Assembly (NCBI RefSeq): GCF_026914265.1
Contig: NC_069135.1
Span: 16,112,406 to 16,176,405 of the forward strand
Origin: Mya arenaria
Lineage: Eukaryota; Mollusca; Bivalvia; Myida; Myidae
Length of the DNA: 64,000 nucleotides
Reading direction: 5' to 3'
How positions within the stretch are numbered: position 1 is the stretch's first letter; each line of letters begins with the position of its first letter. Positions 47,217 to 61,020 of this stretch are shown here, piece by piece. The notes beneath the pieces are model-generated. The model was not told where the DNA came from and did no database searches. It saw only the letters and a program-made list of their open reading frames with translations. The translations under genes and the position numbers were made by a program.

Positions 47217-49830
47217 ATCCTCTGCCGATTCGAAGGTTTCGGGAGGGGGATATTGTTTTGGCATCTTCCGTCCGGTACCATATCTTGGTAGGCATTAATC
47301 AGAAAATGTTCAAACTTGGTCAGAATGTTCCCCTTGATCAAATCTCGACCACTCGTAAAAGTGGGTGACATGGGGTTAAAAATTAGGTCACTAGGTAAAA
47401 TCTTAGAAAAATCTTTGGAACATACTAGAGGCATTATACATGGTCAAATGTTCATGAAACTTTATCAGATTGTGTTCCTTGATGAAGAGTTGTTCATAAA
47501 TAAAACTGGGTCACATGATTGAAAATTAGGTCACTAGGTAAAATCTTATCCGGAACCAGATCATGGTTATGTTCAAACTTGGTCATGATGTACCCCTTGA
47601 TGAAATATGTACCACTTCTAAAAGTGGGTCACATGGGTTCAAAAGCTAGGTCAAATCTTTGGAACATACTAGAGTCATTATTCATGGTCAAATATTCATA
47701 AAACTTCATAAGACTGTTTTCCTTGATGAAATCTTGCGACTTATTTAAAACTAGGTCACATATGATCAAAAATTAGGTCACTAGGTCAAATCTTAGATTT
47801 TTTCTCCGTTATGGTAATGATTGGTCGGATTATGTTCAAACTTGGTCATGATGTACCTTGATGAACTCTAAGACATGTTTTAAACTGGGTCACATGTCAT
47901 AAAAAAAATTAGCTCACTAGGTCAAATCTTTCAAAAATCTTGTCCGAAACTATTTTATGGTGGTGATTGGTCGGATTATGTTCAAATATTGTCAGAATGT
48001 TCTCTTTGGTTAAATTTTGACTGCATTTTAAAAGTGGGTTATATGGGTCAAAAACAAGGTCAATAGATCAAATCTTAGAAAAAATATTATAGAATAGTCA
48101 GTATGTTCAAATTTGGTCAGAATGTTTGCCTGAATGAAATCTTACAAGAGCTTTTGGTCACATGGGGTCAAAAACTAGGTAATATCTTACAGAAATCTTG
48201 GGAACCCTCTAGAGGCAATACATCTGCTCTTATTTCCATGAAACCTAATCAAAATGTTTGCTCAATGAAATCTTGGAACAGTTTTAAACTAGTAGGTCAT
48301 GTGGGGTCAAAAATGAGGTCACTGGCTCAAATCTTAAAAAAACCTTGTGGACACTAGAGGCTATAATTTTGCAATATATCTGGACCAATCTGCATGAAAC
48401 TTGATCAGAATGTTTGCCTTAATGAAATCTTAGATTAGTTTGGAACTGGATAACAGGAGTCATAAACTAGGTTTTTGGTTAATTCTAAATGCTACATTAT
48501 ATACAATATTTTTTTATTTCAAACAGTTGCAATCAAACTCATATATAGTTAAACCTGTATTAAGTGGCCACCTTTGGGAAAGAGTAAATGTGGCTGCTTA
48601 CTACAGGTGGCCACTTAGTCCAGGTTGGACTTTTCTGACATTGACTTTGTTCAAACAGAGGTCGATTATGTATCTTAACCACCACCTCACCCCACTATCA
48701 TTATCATCAGTACCATTAAAGAAGGTTGAATACAAATGTAGAAAAAACAACTTTATTGCAAAATTACTAATATAATGCAATATATAAGAGCTAATACATA
48801 GCATAAAAAAATTAGTCCACACAACTACATGTACATTTTTAAGTTCAATTTTTAAAGTTATCATTTATTTGTTTGCTTAACTTCTGTCTCTAATTTAAAG
48901 TGCATTTACGTTGAGCTGACATTATTATGTCAAGCATGTCCCTCTGTGAGTTAAAATCCAAGAACACACAAGTTCATTAAGTCCTTGTTTCCTGCAATTT
49001 TCCTCTGTCTTTTAGTGTTTGGATTTCAATTGTTAGCATAAGCAAGAAACTGATTTGAGTCCGTATTCAGTTCTTCTTGCACTACGGCCGTTTTCTAATA
49101 ATTTAATACACTCGACACGTCCTTTTAGAGTCAAACACTTCTGATTATTTTATTGTCAGCCATAACCAAAATAAAAAAGAATACCACAAACAATGCAATG
49201 TAAGTATCTGTTCGTAGAAGTATTAAGCCGAGCGATTTGAAAATTAATACGGAAATGAATACACATCGTAATACGTTTCACACCATCAAGTGACAGTGCA
49301 AACTGTAAATTCATTATTATCATATCCCGCGTTCTTTGTTTGTATTTGGCAATCATCTTTGTAATTATTAAAATATCTTCATTAAGTGTGTCAATTCTGA
49401 TCGAAACATTCGCCGACGTGTTATAAACATGATCTCTCGATAAGTAAACATGCATGGTAATCGTGTGATGTTATAGGCATTTTCATTGGACACCAGAAAT
49501 ATCCGAGGCTGTCGTTCTTTTCCGCAAACCTTACTTGCGGAAGTGTCAGTGACAAGGGATAAGTGGCCGCTAATTAGTGTTTTTATGGCTTCACGGGGAC
49601 AAATATAAGTGGCCGCGGCCGCGTTAGACAGTTGGGCGCTTAATGCACATACTTTATATAGTAAAAACGTATGGGGGGAATTAGGAGTGGCCCGATAAGG
49701 CAGGTGACCCTTTAAAGCAGGTGACCATTCAACCAGGTTTGACTGTATATATATTTTACCAAAAATTGATTTCCATTCCTTGACTTAGCCCAATCAGGCG
49801 GGGGATATCAATTCAACAAATTTGCTTGTT
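47217..49830. mobile_element. Dispersed element with about 165-bp tandem units, interrupted by a TIR element
   Basis: Opens 'ttcgaaggtttcgggaggggg' then 'atattgttttggc' and closes 'caggcgggggatatcaattc' then 'aacaaatttgcttgtt'. Between are about seven diverged units with 'ttcaaacttggtcagaatgt', 'ttgatgaaatctt' and 'ggtcacatggggtcaaaaa' (47300-48480). The frames inside are not considered genes. A 1.2-kb TIR element interrupts it at 48546-49745. Confidence 0.6.
48546..49745. mobile_element. 1.2-kb TIR element ('AGTYAAACCTG' ends)
   Basis: The left end TAGTTAAACCTGTATTAAGT then GGCCACC mirrors the right end, which reversed reads ACAGTCAAACCTGGTTGAAT then GGTCACC. Flanks are TATAT on both sides, a likely target duplication. 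'agtggcca' motifs recur inside. No transposase recognised, so it is non-autonomous or decayed. Confidence 0.7.
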
Positions 49831-52225
49831 GAAGGTTGCAGCACCCTGACCCTTTAGGTAGCACACTTTTTCTGGAGACCAGCTTCTGCCTTCGAGGAAT
49901 TGAATGCTGAAGGTTACCAATTATTCCTTTTGTTTTGATTAAAACTTGAAATATGAATAGAATCTTGACATATTTAGGAGTTGAAATCCAATATAACCAA
50001 CTAAGCACCATTTCTGTCAAATTCATTTGCTCAAATTCTTCACACCTGTCCCTTTTTCAAAACTGACTAAAAGCTTCGTAAGTCAAACTTCATCGAGTGA
50101 TCTGGATGAAGATGCTTGGTAAACTGACCCAATCAGTCGGAACTCTTAACGCAATGTGGTTAACGTCAATTGTTGAACTTTCAAGTCGAAACGGCTCTTA
50201 ATGTTTCATGGATACATTAAATTTGTGATCCATGATTTGAGGAAACTGTTTCAGCTGTTTTTGTTTTTTTTAAATTGAGGATAAATAACGTATAGATTTT
50301 GCCTTTTGAAGTTAACAGTTAACATCAATGTTGCTCGTTGTGTTAATTTACTGAAAGTTCTGAACAATTCGACAAATGCAAAATGTCCATTGGTCTGCTA
50401 CAGGTAATCCCTTGAAATGCTGCTTTCGGTTTCCTTTAATTATCTTGCTACTTAGATGATGTCCGGCTATAATAGATTGTGTTATGCTTTGATATCATAA
50501 TTGTAAAAAGAGTACCAAAATGTAAAAAAAAATTGTGTTGGAGACTGGGTTTGAACCCATGTTGCCAAAATTGCAGTCCAGCGTCGTATCCACTGAGCTA
50601 TGATGGCTAACTCTAATCTGATGACATAATTAAGCTATACACATAACTCGGTAATATCACATGAAAACAACAACTAGCCAATCACGCATAAGGAATGAAT
50701 TCTTCTAGGTAGACATACCCAGTAATCTTTTTTAATGGAAAAATACAAAACAATTGCTAAACTTAAATAAATTGTAAACTATGTGGTACTTCAGTTAGTA
50801 AGTTTCAATGCATTGGACACATAAATACCAAGTTTATGACAGTTTTTGACAATTTTCTTTTTTTCTTGCAAATTGATCATCTGGTGCACAGTTGCTTTAA
50901 ATTGAATTATGATTTTACAGTCAAGTCTTGACTGAGACTTGAGATTGATTGATTGAAGCATGGAACAATGAGTGTGGATTTGAAAACCAAATGATAAATG
51001 CTTCAATTACTAAAATAGAGAACCAAATAAGCCAAAACAAACCCTCAAATCACTGGGAGTTCAGTCAGTTAAAAAAAAATCACTTTGCTCTAGCAAACAT
51101 GTATTGGTATCTTGAAGTCCTTAAATGCAATAAGTTTGAGTAAGAAACGAGTTTAATGGACATATGAATGAATTGAAGTAAAGAAAACACTTGATGTATT
51201 TTGGGGAAAGTGTGCCCATTAACTATCTTTATTGGTTCCCAGTAGGTAAATATCAAACAAGAGCTGCTTAAAAACCATAATTTTTTTGGGCTAGTTGTTG
51301 AATCAACTTGGTTGGGATAATCATTTAAATAATGCCCACAAACAGTTATTAAACAAATTAGGAAATGATTTTATAAAACAGACAATAGAGGGGTGATTCG
51401 ACAATGTGAATTTGATAAAATTTTGACAAAGGGGAATAACTCTGAAGTGACTAGCAATTAAGCTTGTTAAGGATATTGTGCCCATAAATAAATATTGAGG
51501 TTGGTAAATAGTGGGTATAGAGCTCTCTAAAATGAAAAGGGAACAATTGTACACTCAAATTTAACATTTATTGTACTCAACATAAACGAACAATAACTAA
51601 CAAGAGAATAACAGTCAACTACAATGACCACCTGCAGGACTAGTGGTGATAATACATGTAGCAGTGTATGGCATTTTCAACAAGTCCTGAGGCCCTAAAC
51701 TATATTTCAATAAAGGATCTCGGTCGTAACTTTAATAATCTGAAATCTTTATCAGCATCACAAACAGTAATACAAACACTAATATTTTTTTCTATTTCCT
51801 AAACATTGTGATAATTTTTAATTCAAAAATGAAGTAATTTAATGAAACTAGTCACCAAGATCATTAAAATTATGACGAAAGCTGACCCAAGGTCTTCATT
51901 GAAACAGCCTTAAGACCATATTTCTCAAACAGAATAAAGCTTGGCACACTTTTATTTTAAAGACAATAATTATAAACTATTTCTGTTTTGTTAGAGCAAA
52001 TTTAACTGTGTTATGTTTTATTATAACCAAGACATTTAAGAAATTCGGCCAGAGCATATACACTTACCAGTACAACATACATAAACATGTGAAGAGATTG
52101 CTTTTTGATCATGCATAAACATTTCAAAGATCTCTTGGACAGTGAATGAAAAATTGCCAAGACAAGAGATCTGCTTTTTATAAAAAATGAAGTGTGATGT
52201 TTCATTGTGTTGGAAGTAAATGAAG
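49831..52225. other. Non-coding stretch with a tRNA-like head
   Basis: No gene recognised. Apart from the tRNA-like sequence at 50540-50625, AT-rich unique sequence is present. Confidence 0.4.
50540..50625 (-). mobile_element. tRNA-like SINE head or tRNA pseudogene
   Basis: The minus strand carries ATAGCTCAGTGGATACGAC (A box) and GGGTTCAAACCCAGTC (B box) at tRNA spacing, with TGCA in the anticodon-loop position. The acceptor ends do not pair well, so it is probably a tRNA-derived repeat. Confidence 0.5.
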
Positions 52226-52229
52226 ATTC

Positions 52230-54110
52230 ATGGCGTAGGATTCATAACAAATAACTGGTATCTTCATGGCCTAGGGTTCAAAACAAATAATATATCTTAA
52301 TGGGCTCATAACAAATAAATGTTATCTTCATGGCTTATGGTTCATAAGAAATTACCAGTATCTTCATGGCCTAGGGCTCAAAACAAATAATTGGTTTCTT
52401 CATGACCTATGGTTCATTACAAGTAGCTGGTATCTTCATGGCCTAAGGTTTTTAACAAATAACTGGTATCTTCATGGCCTAGGGTTCATAACAGGTTACT
52501 GGTATCTTCATGGCCTAGGGTTTCTAATAAATAACTGGTATCTTCATGGCCTAGGGTTCATAACAAGTTACTGGTATCTTCATGACCTAAGGTCCATAAC
52601 AGAAAACTGGTATCTTCATGGCCTGGGGTCCATAACAAATAACTGGTATCTTCATGGCCTAGGGTTCATAACAAGTTACTGGTATCTCCATGGCCTAAGG
52701 TCCATAACAAATAACTGGTATCTTCATGGTCTGGGGTACATAACAAATAACTGGTATCTTCATGGCCTAGGGTTCATAACAAATAACTGGTATCTTCATG
52801 GTCTGGGGTTCATAACAGATAACTGGTATCTTAATGGTATGGGGTTCATAACATGTTACTGGTATGTTCATGGCCTGGGGTCCATAACAAATAACTGGTA
52901 TCTCCATGGCCTAAGGTCCATAACAGATAACTGGTATCTTCATGGTCTGGGGTACATAACAAATAACTGGTATCTTCATGGCCTAGGGTTCATAACAAAT
53001 AACTGGTATCTTCATGGTCTGGGGTTCATAACAGATAACTGGTATCTTAATGGTATGGGGTTCATAACAAGTTACTGGTATGTTCATGGTCTGGGGTTCA
53101 TAACAAATAACTGGTATCTTCATGGCCTAAGGTCCATAACACATAACTGGTATATTCATGGCCTGGGGTCCATAACAAAATAATGGTATCTTCATAGCCT
53201 AGGGTTCATAACAAGTAACTGGTATCTTCATGGCCTAGGGTTCATAACAAATAACTGGTATCTTCATGGCCTAGGGTTCATAAGAAATACTTAGTATCTT
53301 CATGGCCTAGGGCTCAAAACAAATAATTGGTTTCTTCATAACCTAGGGGTCATTACAAGTAACTGGTATCTTCATGGCCTAAGGTTCATGACACATAACT
53401 GGTATCTTGAAGGTATGGGGTTCATAACAAATAACTAGTATCTTCATGGCCTAGGGTCAAAAACAAATACATGTTATCTTCATGGCCTAAGGTTCATAAC
53501 AAGTAACTGGTACTTCATGGCCTAAGGTCCATAACAAATAACTGGTATCTTCATGGCCTAGGGTTCATAACAAATAACTGGTATCTTCATGGCCTAGGGT
53601 TCATAACAAGTTACTGGTATCTTCATGGTCTGGGGTACATAACAAATAACTGGTATCTTCATGGTCTGGGTTCATAACAAATAGCTGGTATCTTCATTGT
53701 CTGGGTTCATAACAAATAACTGGTATCTTCATGGTCTAGGGTTCATAAGAAGTTACTGGTATCTTCATGGCCTAGAATTCATAACAAAAAACTGGTATCT
53801 TCATGGCCTAGGGTTCATAACAAGTTACTGGTATCTTCATGGTCTGGGGTACATAACAAATAACTGGTATCTTCATGGTCTGGGTTCATAACAAAGAGCT
53901 GGTATCTTCATGGTCTGGGTTCATAACAAAAAACTGGTATCTTCATGGCCTAGGGTACATAACAAGTTACTGGTATATTCATGGTCTGGGGTTCATAACA
54001 AATAACTGGTATATTCATGGCCTAGGGCTCATAACAAATTACTGGTATCTTTGTGTTCTATGGTTCACAACAAATAACTGGTATCTTCATGGTCTTGGGT
54101 TTTTGATAAA
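52230..54110. repeat. 36-bp minisatellite, about 52 copies
   Basis: The unit is AAATAACTGGTATCTTCATG then GCCTAGGGTTCATAAC, 36 bp. Variants (GTCTGGGGTACATAAC, CAAGTTACTGG) occur in repeated blocks (for example 52700-52850 resembles 52910-53060). The frames with NWYLHGLGFIT repeats are a consequence of the 36-bp length and are not called as a gene. Confidence 0.97.
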
Positions 54111-54114
54111 GATC

Positions 54115-56477
54115 ATTTAAAATATTAGTTTTTAATTACAAGAAAGGGCAATAACTCAGGCAGAACATTGTGTACATTGTAAAAAAAAAAATAGTTGTCC
54201 ATTTTGAACATCTTAGGAAACAAAATCCTAGGTTTAACTTAAGGTGAAAAATGTTTATTTTTCTTAGAATAAATCTTAAAATAAATGATAAGTATATAAC
54301 ATTGTGAAAGGTCTTAAATATGATCCAATGTAGCCCAAATTTGAGCCCCCCCCCCAAATCAGCATAACCGAAAATTGTATAACCCTTCTAGGGTATATAG
54401 TATAAAATCATTTTCAAAAAAATGGAACAGATGTTCTATGAGGAATGGTCAATCAGAGATGAGCAGAAAGAACGAAAAAAAGGCTATGGCAGTTTCATAC
54501 ATGTTCATCATTTTCCTTTACTGCTTATTAAATATATAATAATATTTTTTCTGGAATGTATACATATCAATGATAGATCATTTATGAGCTTGATTAATAT
54601 GCCAATTCTCATTCCTAATCAACCCTTCGTATTTTGGTTTCATAATCTCTACTCGAGTGTTTTATGTGATTTTATTTCGTCAACTTTCTGTACTGTTAAT
54701 TCAAAAACTAGCTTTAAGCGGTAAATATCAAAAATTTTCATTGATGTTTGCATTTCATTTTACCGGTATATCAGCATCTCAAATTTTACGAACTTTATTT
54801 TATACCTTGGACTTGGGGTTGATGTAACATTTGGAAGCATGTCATGCAATGTTAAGCAATTAAAAATTATAAAAATTACAACAACCAAAAACCAAAAAAT
54901 GCCAATGCATCCTACTATTGTAATATAGTTATATATGAAAAGAGAGGTGGTTTGGGGTGGCTGGTGGGAAGTATGAAGGCCAACATTCATTAATCATGCT
55001 AATAGATGACCAGTTAAGCAGCTATGAACACAGATAGTTGGGCCAGGGAAGGTTGAAATTTGGTCAGGGAAAAGTCCGGAAATTTTGTTTCGAACAATTT
55101 TTCCAAACACTGAAATCAACATAAAAAAAAGTATAAATTTATATGCATTTTTGGCCACAATCCATTAACAGAATACGCAAGCATTTAGGTTAAATGAAAA
55201 AATACCAGTAAGAAAGCATGTAGGTCCAATAAAAAAATCAAAAGCGCAAGTAATTTGGCCAAATGATATACATGTATCATCAAGAAGCAAGCATTTTGGT
55301 CATATCATTTATTTTATCAAGCAGCAAGCATAAAGGTAAAACAAAAATAAACAAGATTTACAACAAACAAGAAAGCATAGCAAAACTAATCACAAAATCT
55401 GAAGATCTACTTCAAATATATTTCTATGTAAAAGTGAATACATTTCTTTATGCATCTAAAAACACAACCAAATGAAATGAACACAGTAATAAGATCATTT
55501 TACAAAACATTCATGATTAACTAAAACCTTAATGGAGAAATGGTATTATATACAAATGGTCTTTAATTTTATATAACAACATGCCCTCTGTTATATAAAT
55601 ACTTTTTGTACCATGCTGAAGAGTGTTTGCTTTGTTTTCGTATATACATGTACATTAACTCCAATATCAGTAGGTGGAGCTTAACTGCCATTATTAGCAT
55701 AAGGAATCATTTAAGGATAAATTACAATGCTTTTCACTAATATGCATTCTAATTAATGATCTCTGTCCTTGACAACATGGTACAAAACAGTTACTTCCTT
55801 CACAACCCTCATGATTGAAATTATACAACTTGTGCTTTGTGTTCGTTTGAACCTCGGGTAGAGGGTATCACATAATACAGAGTGAAAATGCTTTGTTAGA
55901 AAACGACTGCTGAGGCTTGGATCCTGCTGCCCACACTTTCTTTAGGCATGGCAAAATAAACACCTATCTACTAGACTTAAGTTTATTTGATATTAAACTT
56001 AATATTTTCAACCTGCCCTTGATCACCATCATTATGGCATTTTAATGTACCCCCGGTAAAAAGTTTTTTATTCGTAACACAATTCCATACAGGAATATGT
56101 TTTTTTGTCAAGAACCTAAATAAATAGCTGTACATGTACAAACATTTGCCCATTTACATCTAAGAAGTAAACAGTGATAGCCCTAACATGAGAATAACTT
56201 GTGGGACTAGAGTATTGACTTTTTACATGTACATAGTCTTACTCATAAAAATTTAAATAAATCAATCTAATGCCCACATCGTAAGCTTGGACAAATAATT
56301 CTGTAAACGTACATAATTTCTGAAAAAAAAATTGATGTGTACGACAGAAAAAATGTTATAATGATCTGCAAAATGTATACAAATACAAAATTTAACAACT
56401 CTATGCTTGTACAAAAATAAATCCTATAACAACATAATTTTGCAACAGTGACATAACATATGCGGTGAAAATTAATG
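54115..56477. other. Non-coding stretch downstream of RXYLT1
   Basis: AT-rich; probably includes the RXYLT1 3' UTR at its right end. 'aagcatttaggt' and 'aagcaagcattttggtc' pieces near 55170-55340 hint at a weak repeat. No gene recognised. Confidence 0.4.
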
Positions 56478-58854
56478 CTATCTGTCAACTCCAAAAAAGT
56501 GTGTACTAATAACATTAGTAATTGTTTTTCTCATTTTTGACTTAAAACTTTCATACCATAACAAGACATTCCTTCGTCTCTTTACCCTTTCACTATGGAG
56601 CAAAGTTTTCTCGTTTTCAATAAGATCATGTAATTCTGACCAATGTTTCACAAATATGACTGGTGCATTATGGTCCTTGAGCAGACGTAATGGAAAGACT
56701 TGGGGTTCAGAGGTTTCTGATTTCCCACAAATTCCCGGCGTTCTCACATCCTCAATGACGGGAATCGATCCGTAGGAGATGGCCTCGTAGATACGGTAAC
56801 ACTCGGTGTTTTGACCAACGGGATTCAGTGTGAGATCACTCTGGGACAGGAGTCTGATGTACTCTTCCCTCGAGTCTGCATTCTCCTCTGGTAGCCATCT
56901 GTAACATAAAAATAGGAGTAGCTTTGTGGTATAGGTTTCTGCCTCTCACCATAAAGGTCTCAGGTTCAAGCCACACCAGAGAAAAGTGTTTTTTTTAATT
57001 GACACAGTTCTGGTTACCTAGGACCCAGACACATTAACAATTAGACAAACTCGCCTTTTGTGATCATGTAGAGTGATCTCTTTGAAAAGCAGACACCGAC
57101 ACCTATTGTGGTCATATATATGTTAAACAATAACAATATCTGATTTGTCTTCATTGATATTTTGGACTTCAGTACATGTCATCCCATTTGAATGAATTAT
57201 TTATCGTAACTCAGAAGTTATTCTAACAGACTCAACTAGAAATGTTCTAGCTGAAATCAAATAAGCACACACCAGAAGCACTACAACTAAATAAATTAAA
57301 CATTTAACACTATTTATGGAGTATCTTATTTCTGAGGAGAAAGACTAAAACAGACATAAAATACATGAAATAAAATATGTAATCAGATTAGTTCATGGCT
57401 TTTATGTCCAATTTATTATTAAGAACTTTTCCATGTAAACAGACAACCCCCAAGGAAAAATACTTACATGAACGAAATGCGGCGTTTTGGTCAAAGGGTG
57501 CATATGTTTGTCAAATTCTTTAATAATTATTAACAAAGCTCTAATTTGAACTTTTGATAATCTTTATTAATGAAAAAAAAAATGAAAAGATGTTCATTTA
57601 ATGTAACGCAAGCAAAAAAAAACACAACAGGAACCTTCCCCTGTAGAATTTCTTTATTTTGTCTTGCCTTAAATTGAAAGCAAGCAACACAACAATTTAT
57701 TATTAATTAGCAATGCTTTTTTAAGCCCAGTCAAGGCTTGCAAGGTAATGAAAATCACTTCCAATAGAGCTGATATGAGAACAGGTAAAGCAGACAACAC
57801 CTGAAGACAGATCATTTTCTTAAATTTTCTTAAATTTTCAAATTCACTTTGACAAGAATTGCCAGAGCACAATTAACCAAACACTGAAATCAAAATAGGT
57901 CCTTATTGAAACTTTAACCCATCCATTAAAACTGAACAGCATTGACAAGATTTGAGAAATATCAATAATATAGAGAATTTCATAAACAACAAAATCATGA
58001 CCCTTTCGGATTATTCCTAACTTACATTCTCACTATTTTTTAATGTCTTTACTTTTGCCTTTAAGTTACCTGTATCTAGGTTTAACGTAACAGTTTTCTC
58101 TGAAGAAATCGCCTTCTAAAATTTTCATCAGTGTTTCCCTGGAGGAGTTTTTATACACCGTTCCCAGAAAGTTGCAGGAGTATTTCCGCTTGATATGTAC
58201 AGGTAGCTTGGAACTGTCCACTCTTGGAAAGTCACGGTACCTGCAAAATAGATTGTGTGTGGGTAAATAACAGGTGGTAAAAAAACACTACATTTTTCAC
58301 TGTTGGTTGGTACCTGGCATTAACCTCACAATTTCCAAGCGCGTGAATGATTGTTATTATCCTTTGTCTCGGTGAAATAAAAGTGCAAATAATGACAACT
58401 TAATGAAAATGCTTTTGTAAACTTATACTTAAATGTATTTCATAAATTACACACAGTTACTGCATTTGTGCGCAGAAACTTCACTCTAAAGTTAAAATAT
58501 CATTAATGTTAAATGAACATTTTGTAAAAGTAGGTTTTGCTGACTTACGTGGCTACACCTAGAGGCCACTGGTAGTAAAACTTGTTATCAATCTCTGGGC
58601 TGTCATACACAAGAAAGGCAAACTTGACACGCCCACCATTTTGAGCCATGTATGGGTGGAGCCAGGAGTTGTTACACTGCTCATTGCCAAGCAACACCAA
58701 GCCCACATTCTGTAACCTTGGCAACGTATCAAGGGAGGTAAGCCAGGACTTGGCGAAGGTTATTTTATCTGGTTCCCTGCCGTTGAGGACCAGCAACAGG
58801 TGCTCAGTTTCCTTGGGAACCTGGTCTGGCACCACACCTGGGCCTGTCCGAAAC
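56478..58854 (-). CDS. RXYLT1: Ribitol-5-phosphate xylosyltransferase 1, last three exons
   Basis: Minus-strand exons 58549-58854, 58070-58240 and 56478-56898 (TAG) join in phase for about 298 residues. Motifs match human RXYLT1 (TMEM5) as I recall it: LLLVLNGREPDKITFAKSWL, VLLGNEQCNNSWLHPY, VYDSPEI, YQWPLGVATYRDFPRV, SCNFLGTVYKNSSRETLMKI, NPVGQNTECYRIYEAISYGS, IPVIEDV and VIFVKHWSELHDLIENEKT. The enzyme is a Golgi type II membrane protein that adds xylose from UDP-xylose to ribitol-5-phosphate on the O-mannosyl glycan of alpha-dystroglycan. The N-terminal third (cytosolic tail, membrane anchor, stem) is not in the recovered exons and is probably upstream, beyond 58854 and perhaps beyond the right edge. 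Confidence 0.94.
56920..57115 (+). mobile_element. tRNA-headed SINE in an RXYLT1 intron
   Basis: The plus strand has GTAGCTTTGTGGTATAGG (A-box-like) and CAGGTTCAAGCCACACC (B box) followed by a poly-T patch and a body containing 'ggttacctaggacccagaca'. Spacing fits a tRNA-derived SINE. It starts only about 20 bp from the exon edge at 56898. Confidence 0.55.
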
Positions 58855-58979
58855 CTGGAATTTAAAATACATAGACCACTTAGCATGATAAACCTCTTGA
58901 GAAAAATGTCTGGGCTGTTGATATCCTGAATATTCAGTGTCAACTCCGGAAGGGTACAGGGTCATTTCTTGTGTACATT

Positions 58980-60300
58980 AGTCTCGTACTCAGAAATGCA
59001 TTTTTTTAAATGTTAAAACCAATACTCATGTTTTAAATATCAGGATTGACAAATGATGTTTGAACAACAGCTAAACATGACATTATAGTATAAAAGCAAT
59101 TTTCAAAAATACCTTCATCTGATATTTATTGTTCATGGAAATTAAGGTTTGTGGCTTGAGTCTAGAGTCTCAAACTTAGGCTTAAGACGTGAGTCAATAT
59201 ATGTGGGTTTAGTAATCCGGTTTTTTTTTCAGCAGATCAAGAGTCGAGACTTGAGAAATGTCTCCGTTCGAATAATGGGACATGCAACAACTGGTGTCCA
59301 TATTGCCATATTGTTCAGATGTCATTTTCATGTGAATATCTGTAACAATTTTAATGGCTTCTCTCCCTATTACAACATCATGATGAATGTTTTTGTCAGT
59401 AGACCACTGTCTGACTATGATGGCACTATAACGCAGCTCAATCCTATGAAGTCAAAAATGACTGTACTAGGAAAATCAATGTTATTGCAATTATTATAAA
59501 TGTTTAAGTTCATTTGATGCAATAGCTACTTTATACTCAGATAATATTTTCTGCTCAAGTGTCTAGATCTAGAGAAATGATCTAACCTAGTGTAACTTTA
59601 CAGTTCAAGTAAAATTGGAAAGTTGAACAATATTTTACATATATAAATATCATTTAAAGCAGTTAATTGAAAATCCTGTAATTAACTCTTATAAATGGAG
59701 AATGAAGAAAAAGTACTGGCATTTCCAATAAATGTGAGACATTTCAACTTCAAGAAAGCCATAAACATCGATCAGGATCACAGCTTCTATTTAACATGTG
59801 TAAATCCTCCATCAGTATGGATGAAGAACAAAATTTCTCAGAAACCTAAAGTGGCAAAAATCCGGCCCAAAGGAGGCATTAGAGCCATTTTGATAAATTA
59901 ACACTCCTGGTACACTGACATATACAGAGTGAATAACATGATTAGCCAGGATAAGCTAGCATGCTTTCAGCCACCTTTTCTTCAAACTCTCCTTTGGGGT
60001 TACCTCTGGCAGGATTGGATTTTGTCCTTGGAGAATTTAGTTCTCATTCTCATTTAAAAAAACGTTTAGTGCAATATTAATATGGTAGAAAAATATGTGA
60101 AGAATACAGGAGATTGAACTATTCTTTACTAAAATCAGCCAAACTTTAATAAGTTTAGATCCCCCAATTCTGTCTAGAGCGTATATTCCTTGAGTAGAGG
60201 TCAAATCCTTGGAAGTGACTACAACAGTCTCAAGCCTGATATTTCTGATGATTATGTAATATGAATGTAAGATGAAACTTAAATTAGCATTTTAAAAAAG
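58980..60300. other. Region upstream of recovered RXYLT1 exons, nothing firm
   Basis: I looked for N-terminal RXYLT1 exons on the minus strand and found none. Plus-strand frames at 59149-59499 and 59695-59901 have no recognisable domains. Some 'gagtctagact' pieces foreshadow the array at 60310. Confidence 0.35.
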
Positions 60301-60309
60301 TGCTCTCTG

Positions 60310-60745
60310 ATTTTTAGTCTAGACTTAGACTTAAGACTGTTCCTTATCATGATCCCTAAAGTCTAGACTCAAACTTGAGACTGTTCACAATCATGACATC
60401 TTGAGTCTCAACTCAGATGACACCTTGAATCTAGACTCAGACATGAGACTGTTCATAATTATGACTCCTGGGGTCTAGACTCAGACTTGAGACTTTTTGT
60501 CATCATGATCCATGGAGTCTAGACTTGAGACTGTTCCCAGTCATGACCCCTAGTCTAGACTTGAGACTGTTCCCAGTCATGACCCCCTAGTCTAGACTTG
60601 AGACTGTTCCCAGTCATGACCCCTAGTCTAGACTTGAGACTGTTCCTAGTCATGACCCCTAGTCTAGACTTGAGACGGTTCCCAGTCATGACACCTAGTC
60701 TAGACTTGAGACTGTTACTAGTCATGGCCCCCTAGTCTAGACTTA
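60310..60745. repeat. About 36-bp tandem repeat (TCTAGACTTGAGACTGTTCC)
   Basis: About eleven units of TAGTCTAGACTTGAGACTGT then TCCCAGTCATGACCCC. The left units are diverged and longer, the right ones nearly identical. The TCTAGA and TCATGA palindromes recur in most units. Confidence 0.93.
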
Positions 60746-61020
60746 AGACAGGAAGCTGTTAAAAAAGTAGGAAAAAGTAGTAAAAGTAGGAAAAAGTAGG
60801 AACGCTGGAAGGCCTGATAATTGTAAAGCATTCCATGATTAGTTTGTTGCAAATGGTGTTGAAAAAAACTTGAATATTTTGCTAATGATATATGCAGATT
60901 ATTTCAGCTTTCCTTTCACCTAAAGCATCTGAAATAGAATATCAGGGATTGAACTAGAAAGAGTATTTTTGGCTTGCACAAAAGTCTATTTTTGATACTA
61001 ATAATGGCTGTTATATTTAA

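Noticed and set aside
50540-50625. Functional tRNA gene
   Set aside because: A and B boxes are present but the acceptor stem does not pair, so a SINE head or pseudogene is likelier.
52839-54120. Frames with NWYLHGLGFIT repeats
   Set aside because: Same artefact in the 36-bp minisatellite; the frame drifts wherever a unit gains or loses a base.
59149-59901. Plus-strand frames of 116 and 68 residues
   Set aside because: No domain, poor codon character and no splice partners.
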